From contig NZ_JANHMQ010000001.1 of the NCBI RefSeq assembly GCF_024609325.1, positions 868,001 through 932,000 on the forward strand: a stretch of 64,000 bases of DNA, written 5' to 3'. A program made the translations under genes and the position numbers. The notes under the pieces were generated by a model. The model did not search any database and was not told where the DNA came from. It saw only the letters and a list, made by a program, of their open reading frames with translations. The DNA is from Geothrix fuzhouensis (GTDB taxonomy: Bacteria > Acidobacteriota > Holophagae > Holophagales > Holophagaceae). Shown here in pieces: positions 59,203-64,000 of this stretch (the first letter of the stretch is position 1; each line of letters begins with the position of its first letter).

Positions 59203-59772
59203 ATGCGCTTCCCGACCCTGTCCACGCTGGCGCTAGGTCTGCTGATCCTCCTTGGACCGGCGGCCTTCGCGGGCCCACCCGCCGCCAACCAACCCTCGGA
59301 AATCAAGGTGGACACCCCCGCCCAGGAAGGTATCCAGGTACCCAAGCCGCCCTTCAGCGAAGGCATCTTCCCCTGCACCTCCTGCCACGACGGCAAGAGC
59401 ATGAAGCCCAACCTCAAGCGTCGCGTGCTGACTGACATGCACACGGATATCATCCTGAACCACGGGCCAGCGAGCCGCTGGTGTCTGGACTGCCACGACG
59501 CCAACAACCGCGACAGCCTCCACCTCGCCAGCGGCGAAAAGGTCTCGTTCACCGCCTCCTACCTGCTCTGTGGGCAGTGCCACGGGGACAAGCTGCGCGA
59601 CTGGCGGGTGGGCGTCCACGGCAAGCGCACCGGCAACTGGAACGGACTCAAGCAGTATCTGCTCTGCGTCAACTGCCATAACCCGCACTCGCCAAGGTTC
59701 AAGGCGCTGAAGCCCATGCCCGCGCCGACGCCACCCGAACAGATCAAAGCCCGGAAAGGGGGTGCCCGATGA
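59203..59772 (+). CDS. Periplasmic tetraheme c-type cytochrome
   Basis: The 189-residue protein has a signal peptide (LSTLALGLLILLGPAAFAG) and four CxxCH haem-binding motifs: CTSCH, CLDCH, CGQCH and CVNCH. An earlier ATG at 59122 would add 27 residues before the signal, so 59203 with AAAGGA at 59189-59194 is preferred. With the next two genes it forms an electron-transfer module resembling DsrJ-O-P, although DsrJ usually binds three haems. The start of the following gene overlaps the stop by four bases. Confidence 0.88.
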   Translation: MRFPTLSTLALGLLILLGPAAFAGPPAANQPSEIKVDTPAQEGIQVPKPPFSEGIFPCTSCHDGKSMKPNLKRRVLTDMHTDIILNHGPASRWCLDCHDANNRDSLHLASGEKVSFTASYLLCGQCHGDKLRDWRVGVHGKRTGNWNGLKQYLLCVNCHNPHSPRFKALKPMPAPTPPEQIKARKGGAR

Positions 59773-60701
59773 CGGACCAGAAAACCCCGTGCCCCTCTGG
59801 GGGCTGTGAGGCCTCCTCGTCTGCCGGCGGCAGCCGCCGCAAATTCCTCGGCGCGGCCACAGCCGCCATGGCCGCTGCCCTCACGGGTTGCGGCACGATC
59901 AGCAAGGAGGAGTTCCTCCAGCACAACTTCAAGGAGCTGTCGAAGGACGAGGTTCTCTCGGTCATCGACCGCTTGGAAAAGGAATACAAGGCGAAGTACG
60001 GCAAGGAGGTGAAGGTCGCCAACACCCCGCCCATCCCGGGTGTGATCTTCGGCTACGCCCTGGACCTCAGCCGCTGCATCGGGTGCCGCCGATGCGTGTA
60101 TGCCTGCGTGAAGGAGAACAACCAGTCCAGGGATCCTCAGATCCAGTGGATCCGCGTGCTCCAGATGGACAAGGAGGAGGGCGTCAACCTCCAGCATGCT
60201 GACCAGTATTACAACCCGGAGGAGGTGCCCGAGGAAGGGCACTTCTACATGCCGGTCCAGTGCCAGCAGTGCAAGAAGCCGCCCTGCACGAAGGTCTGCC
60301 CCGTGGGTGCCACCTGGCGCGAGAAGGACGGCATCGTGGTGGTGGACTACAACTGGTGCATCGGTTGCCGCTACTGCATGGCCGCCTGCCCCTATGGGGC
60401 GCGGCACTTCAACTGGGGCGAACCGAACCTGCCCGCGGACGAGGTCAACCCGAAGACGCACTACCTGGGGAACCGTCCGCGTCCCAAGGGCGTGGTGGAG
60501 AAGTGCACCTTCTGCATCCAGCGCACCCGCAACGGCCGGTACCCGGCCTGCGTGGAGATCTGCCCCACGGGTTCCCGCAAGTTCGGGAACCTCCTCGACA
60601 AGGACAGCGAGATCCGCTACATCCTCGAGAACAAGCGCGTCTTCAAGTTCAAGGAAGACCTGAACACCCAACCCAACTTCTTCTACTTCTACGGGGTGTG
60701 A
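59769..60701 (+). CDS. Tat lipoprotein ferredoxin with four 4Fe-4S clusters (DsrO/HybA type)
   Basis: The 310-residue protein has a twin-arginine signal, GGSRRKFLGAATAAMAAALT, followed by a lipobox LTGC. Cluster motifs are CIGCRRCVYACVKEN, CQQCKKPPCTKVCPVGA, CIGCRYCMAACPYGA and CTFCIQRTRNGRYPACVEIC. This is the four-cluster ferredoxin fold found in DsrO, HybA, NrfC and PsrB. It would pass electrons between the NrfD-like subunit and the cytochrome on the periplasmic side of the inner membrane. Confidence 0.92.
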   Translation: MTDQKTPCPSGGCEASSSAGGSRRKFLGAATAAMAAALTGCGTISKEEFLQHNFKELSKDEVLSVIDRLEKEYKAKYGKEVKVANTPPIPGVIFGYALDLSRCIGCRRCVYACVKENNQSRDPQIQWIRVLQMDKEEGVNLQHADQYYNPEEVPEEGHFYMPVQCQQCKKPPCTKVCPVGATWREKDGIVVVDYNWCIGCRYCMAACPYGARHFNWGEPNLPADEVNPKTHYLGNRPRPKGVVEKCTFCIQRTRNGRYPACVEICPTGSRKFGNLLDKDSEIRYILENKRVFKFKEDLNTQPNFFYFYGV

Positions 60702-60705
60702 GGCC

Positions 60706-61959
60706 ATGTTCACGCTGAGAAACTTTTCGGGATTCATCTCCGACACGCTCCGCCTGGTCACCAAGGGCGGGCGCCTCTACTACGCCTGGGTCGGCTTCCT
60801 CCTGCTCCTCATCGCCATCGGGGCCGGCGCCTATATCGGCCAACTCAATAACGGTCTCATCGTCACCAAGATGCGGGACCAGGTGTCCTGGGGCTTTTAC
60901 ATCGGCAACTTCACCTTCCTGGTCGGCGTCGCCGCCGCCGCCATCATGCTGGTCATCCCCGCCTACGTCTACGACTGGGAGCCCATCAAGGAGATCACCA
61001 TCCTGGGCGAGATGCTGGCCATCAGCGCCCTCATCATGTGCCTCGGCTTCGTCATGGTGGACATCGGCCGACCCGATCGGTTCTGGCACATCATCCCCCT
61101 GGTGGGGCGTCTCAACTGGCCCCAGTCCATGCTGGCTTGGGACGTGATCGTGCTGAACCTCTACCTGCTGCTGAACTGGTTCGTGGTCACCTACCTGCTC
61201 TTCTGCGCCTACACCGAGCGGCACTACGTGAAGAAGCTCGTGCTGCCCCTGGTGCTGCTCTCCATCCCGATGGCCGTTAGCATCCACACCGTCACGGCCT
61301 ACCTTTACAACGGGTTGGCGGCGCGGCCTTTCTGGAATTCTGCCATTCTCGCGCCCCGGTTCCTGGCGTCCGCCTTCTGCTCGGGCCCCGCCATCCTGCT
61401 CATCCTGCTGCAGGTGCTGCGGAAGACCACCAAACTGAGCATCAAGGACGAGGCGATCTTCAAGATCGCGGAACTCATGGCCTACACCATGGGCTTCAAC
61501 CTCTTCCTCACCGCGGCCGAGGCCTTCAAGGAACTGTACTCGGGCACCGAGCACATGGTGTACTTCCAATACCTGCTCTTCGGGCTCAAGGGCCACACCA
61601 CCCTGGTGCCTTACGCCTGGGCCTCGATCCTCTGCGGCCTGGCCGCTTTCATCCTGTTCCTGGTCCCGCGCACCCGCACCAACTGGGTGACGCTGAACAT
61701 CGGCTGCGTGCTCATCTACGCCAGTGTCTACATCGAGAAGGGCATGGGCCTCATCATCCCGGGCCTCACCCCGGACGTGCTGGGAGAGATCTACGTCTAC
61801 CGCCCCTCGTTGACGGAGATTGCCGTGGCAGCGGGTATCTTCGCCACTGGCTTCCTGGTCTTCACCCTGATGCTGAAGGCCGCGGTGCCCATGATGCTGG
61901 GCGAGTTCACGATCACCAAGGGAAGGTCCCCGAAACAAGCCCCACCCCAACAGGCCTAG
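60706..61959 (+). CDS. nrfD: NrfD/PsrC-family membrane quinone oxidoreductase subunit (DsrP-like)
   Basis: The 417-residue integral membrane protein has about ten helices, for example YAWVGFLLLLIAIGAGAYIG, WGFYIGNFTFLVGVAAAAIM, LAWDVIVLNLYLLLNWFVVT and IAVAAGIFATGFLVFTLMLK. The DWEPIKEITILGEMLAISAL and DIGRPDRFWHIIP stretches are typical of NrfD/DsrP proteins, which exchange electrons with menaquinone. It completes the cytochrome/ferredoxin/NrfD set. No catalytic Mo or hydrogenase gene is adjacent. The stop region overlaps the HD-GYP gene by four bases. Confidence 0.92.
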   Translation: MFTLRNFSGFISDTLRLVTKGGRLYYAWVGFLLLLIAIGAGAYIGQLNNGLIVTKMRDQVSWGFYIGNFTFLVGVAAAAIMLVIPAYVYDWEPIKEITILGEMLAISALIMCLGFVMVDIGRPDRFWHIIPLVGRLNWPQSMLAWDVIVLNLYLLLNWFVVTYLLFCAYTERHYVKKLVLPLVLLSIPMAVSIHTVTAYLYNGLAARPFWNSAILAPRFLASAFCSGPAILLILLQVLRKTTKLSIKDEAIFKIAELMAYTMGFNLFLTAAEAFKELYSGTEHMVYFQYLLFGLKGHTTLVPYAWASILCGLAAFILFLVPRTRTNWVTLNIGCVLIYASVYIEKGMGLIIPGLTPDVLGEIYVYRPSLTEIAVAAGIFATGFLVFTLMLKAAVPMMLGEFTITKGRSPKQAPPQQA

Positions 61960-63038
61960 ATCCCGGGATCCTCGTCGCGATCCTCATCGGGGTTCGCGGC
62001 GAGGATTGCTGTGAAGCGTTCCAGATTCGCCAGGAAGAGATCCACCAGGTGGGGGTCGAAATGGACGCCCCGGCCCCTCTGGATGAGTGCCACAACCTGG
62101 TCCTCGGGCCAGGAGTCCTTGTAGTGCCGCCGGCTGCTGGCCGCATCGAACACATCCACCAAGGTGGTGATGCGGGCCTCGATAGGAATGGCCCCACCCT
62201 TGAGGCCCTTCGGGTAACCCGTGCCATCCCATTTTTCGTGGTGGCCGAAGGCGATGCGGGCCCCCATCTGGATGAACGGCACCTTCGACCCCTTCAGGAT
62301 GGTGGCGCCCATGGTCGTATGCCGTCGCATGGTCACCCACTCCTCCTCGGTGAGGGTTCCGGGTTTCTGGAGGATGGCATCCGGCACCCCGACCTTCCCG
62401 ATATCGTGCATGGGTGCGGCGGACCGGATGGTTTCGACGGCCTCCTGGTCCCAGCCGAGCAGCTTCCCCATCTCCGCAGCGTAAAGGCCGATGCGGCGGA
62501 CATGCGTGCCTGTTTCGTGGTCACGATGTTCGCTGGCGGAGATAAGTCGGAGGGCCACTTCCTCGCGAGAGGCGCGGATCTGTTCGGTCTGTTCGCGGAC
62601 CTTTCGGGCCAGCTGGGCTTCGCGGTCCCGGAAGGCGATCTCGAGCATGCGCCGTCGCAGGGCCGCGTTCACCTGTACCACGATCTCCCTGGGCTGGAAG
62701 GGCTTCAGGATGTAGCCGAAGGCGCCCTGCTGGAGGCACTCGATGGCCGTCTCCGCCGCCTCCGTGGAACTCACCATGATCACAGAGATATCCGGGATGC
62801 GCGGCTGGAGCGCCTTCACCAGGTCAAGTCCCGAGGCGCCCGGCATCTGGATGTCGCTGAGCACCAGGTCCGATGGCTCTTCCTCCAACGCCTTGAGGGC
62901 ACGCGGCACGTCCTCCGCCACCCGGCAGCGATAGCCGGCCTTCGTGAGAATCCGCTCAAGCGAGAGGCGGATGATGGGCAGGTCATCCACAATCAGGATG
63001 CTGACCTGCTGAGGCACCACCTGGATTTCTTCGCCCAT
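61956..63038 (-). CDS. HD-GYP domain response regulator
   Basis: The 360-residue protein has a receiver domain (ILIVDDLPIIRLSLERILTK; phospho-acceptor Asp in DLVLSDIQMPGASGLDL; Lys in GYILKPFQP). A short coiled coil follows at about residues 130-160, then an HD-GYP phosphodiesterase domain with SAAPMHDIGKVGVPDAIL and AFGHHEKWDGTGYPKGL. HD-GYP enzymes hydrolyse cyclic di-GMP. The sensor kinase is not next to it. Confidence 0.95.
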   Translation of the reverse strand: MGEEIQVVPQQVSILIVDDLPIIRLSLERILTKAGYRCRVAEDVPRALKALEEEPSDLVLSDIQMPGASGLDLVKALQPRIPDISVIMVSSTEAAETAIECLQQGAFGYILKPFQPREIVVQVNAALRRRMLEIAFRDREAQLARKVREQTEQIRASREEVALRLISASEHRDHETGTHVRRIGLYAAEMGKLLGWDQEAVETIRSAAPMHDIGKVGVPDAILQKPGTLTEEEWVTMRRHTTMGATILKGSKVPFIQMGARIAFGHHEKWDGTGYPKGLKGGAIPIEARITTLVDVFDAASSRRHYKDSWPEDQVVALIQRGRGVHFDPHLVDLFLANLERFTAILAANPDEDRDEDPGI

Positions 63039-63164
63039 GGACCTTCCCTGGATCGGACTTCAATCGCGTGTCTGTTGGATGTCTGCCGCCATCGATGATC
63101 GCATGGCCAGAAAAAACCAAGAAACTTCCTTGCCTGGGCTACGGACCTCTGGCCTTTACCCCCC

Positions 63165-63611
63165 CTACCGGGCCCACTCCAGGGAATCGCGCTTGGCTGT
63201 GTAGTGGGCTCCCAATTCCAGCGCGATGGCTCGTTCGCAAAGCTCCAGCGCCGCATGGAAGTCCCCCAGCTCGCTGTGGGCCTGGATGCCCCGCTCGAAG
63301 CAGGTCAGGCCCTCCAGCAGCCGCCGGTACTCGTGGGGGAAGGCCGCTTCGAGATCGCCCAGATACCCGAGCACTGACGCCACGGAGCCGGCGCACTCTT
63401 CCCACAATCCGCATTGTGCCTGGGCCTCCGCCATCAGATCGTAGGCGATGGCCTTCACGGCGTTCGGCAGGCTGGCCTGCCCTTCGAACGTGCGGCGCAG
63501 GTACTTCAGGGCGGATTCCGGTCCGCTGAAGGCCGCCTCGCGGTGCCCCGCCAACAGATCCTCGAGGACATCCTTCACCGACTTGCGGACGGGTTCCTGT
63601 CGCTTCGCCAT
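63165..63611 (-). CDS. TPR-like protein of unknown function
   Basis: The 148-residue protein begins MAKRQEPVRKSVKDVLEDLL and is mostly helical, with paired helices near FPHEYRRLLEGLTCFERGIQ and DFHAALELCERAIALELG, the latter resembling a single TPR. No signal peptide or catalytic motif is visible. The next gene upstream is guaA across a palindromic repeat. Confidence 0.65.
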   Translation of the reverse strand: MAKRQEPVRKSVKDVLEDLLAGHREAAFSGPESALKYLRRTFEGQASLPNAVKAIAYDLMAEAQAQCGLWEECAGSVASVLGYLGDLEAAFPHEYRRLLEGLTCFERGIQAHSELGDFHAALELCERAIALELGAHYTAKRDSLEWAR

Positions 63612-63641
63612 TGAAACCTGTAAAGAAAAGAACGTTTTTGA

Positions 63642-63723
63642 AACCGGAGATCTCGCAGATGGGCGCAGATAAACCCCTGCACCATGTCCTCCCCCAGCTG
63701 CGCAATCTGCGTCATCTGCGGTT
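63642..63723. repeat. Intergenic imperfect palindrome (cgcagat words)
   Basis: Left arm 63642-63670 pairs with right arm 63696-63723 over about 28 positions with a few mismatches. The right arm, read on the minus strand, starts with the same 19 bases as the locus at 54834. It lies just after guaA. Confidence 0.8.
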
Positions 63724-63728
63724 AATAC

Positions 63729-64000
63729 TCATTCGTATTCAATCGTGGCGGGCGGTTTCGAGGTGATGTCGTAGACCACGCGGTTGATGCCCTTGACCTC
63801 GCGGACAATGCGCTGGGCGATCTTCTCCAGCAGCTCGTGGGGCAGGCGGGCCCAATCGGCGGTCATGAAGTCTTCGCTGGTCACGGCCCGGAGCGCGCAC
63901 ATCCACTCGAAGGTGCGCTCATCGCCCATGATGCCCACGGTCTGGACCGGCAGCAGCACAGCAAAAGCCTGGCTGGTCTTGCGGTACCAGCCGCTGTCCT
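63729..64000 (-). CDS. guaA: GMP synthase (glutamine-hydrolysing), 3' end (partial)
   Basis: About 90 codons lie in the window, beginning beyond base 64000. They have [59 protein letters not shown] and the end KPPATIEYE, the dimerisation domain of GuaA. The enzyme amidates XMP to GMP. The end of the gene is normal for the family. Confidence 0.95.
   Translation of the reverse strand, partial: DSGWYRKTSQAFAVLLPVQTVGIMGDERTFEWMCALRAVTSEDFMTADWARLPHELLEKIAQRIVREVKGINRVVYDITSKPPATIEYE

Noticed and set aside
8792-63723. CRISPR array interpretation of the intergenic word repeats
   Set aside because: Units are far too short, spacers are absent, and no cas gene is present.

Overview
This window comes from a high-G+C Gram-negative chromosome. 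Tol-Pal genes, several lipoproteins, a bifunctional class A penicillin-binding protein and Tat lipoproteins with FeS or FAD cofactors show an outer membrane and a periplasm. Ferredoxin-linked 2-oxoacid oxidation, a multiheme cytochrome/NrfD respiratory module and a rich set of sensor-like proteins fit a respiratory, probably anaerobic or facultative, soil or sediment bacterium. The overall impression is an Acidobacteriota of the Holophagae/Geothrix type. That placement is an inference from gene style and no rRNA is present to test it. There are 66 protein-coding genes here, including one partial gene at each edge, and one tRNA. I see no prophage, insertion sequence, integrase or CRISPR array, so this is core-like chromosome with a few lineage-specific operons.

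Layout. 1-3019: tail of an ABC exporter (ATPase and permease), a TPR-type protein and YvcK/CofD. 3131-6507: a DUF4388 signalling-type protein, a TonB-C-like envelope protein, truA, a structured 408-base intergenic region and an HU gene. 6747-8779: a divergent ThiD kinase coupled to an orphan protein. 8905-16484: CDF transporter, HerA-like ATPase, Dus, Rho, hydrolase, SixA and a double-hotdog thioesterase. 16632-21707: DEAD-box helicase, PBP1A and NAD kinase. 22031-25149: a two-gene fused 2-oxoacid:ferredoxin oxidoreductase plus a small Cys-rich protein. 25275-29522: truB-rbfA, a methyltransferase, pgk and tpiA. 29523-34829: zinc-ribbon protein, lipoprotein, DAHP synthase, secG, tRNA-Leu, mutY and a GHMP kinase. 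34834-38929: ybgF/cpoB, pal, tolB, mutT and rnhB. 39130-49487: secreted protease, glycosyltransferase, M61 peptidase, TetR, MiaE, EamA, a DUF2520-like protein, acyl-CoA dehydrogenase and ElbB. 49562-56547: an aminotransferase, then a DUF4178 / 59-residue / DUF350 / membrane spermidine-synthase-like / FAD lipoprotein run. 57338-61959: DUF2339-like protein, tetraheme cytochrome, four-cluster ferredoxin and NrfD. 61956-64000: an HD-GYP response regulator, a TPR-like protein and the 3' end of guaA.

Two things stand out. First, many intergenic gaps hold imperfect palindromes built from short repeated words. The words differ completely between loci (cacagag, ggattaaca, cgcagatgacgcagat, accaaggacacgaagg, ctgatag, gactccg), yet the architecture is the same, and two loci have arms of exactly 41 bases. 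Second, the 50746-56547 cluster looks like an uncharacterised membrane-associated, polyamine-linked system, and 57338-61959 looks like a DsrJOP-type quinone/periplasm electron-transfer module without the M and K subunits.

Most gene calls rest on recognisable motifs read directly from the translation. Start codons were chosen from ribosome binding sites, overlaps and known family N-termini. No database search was possible.
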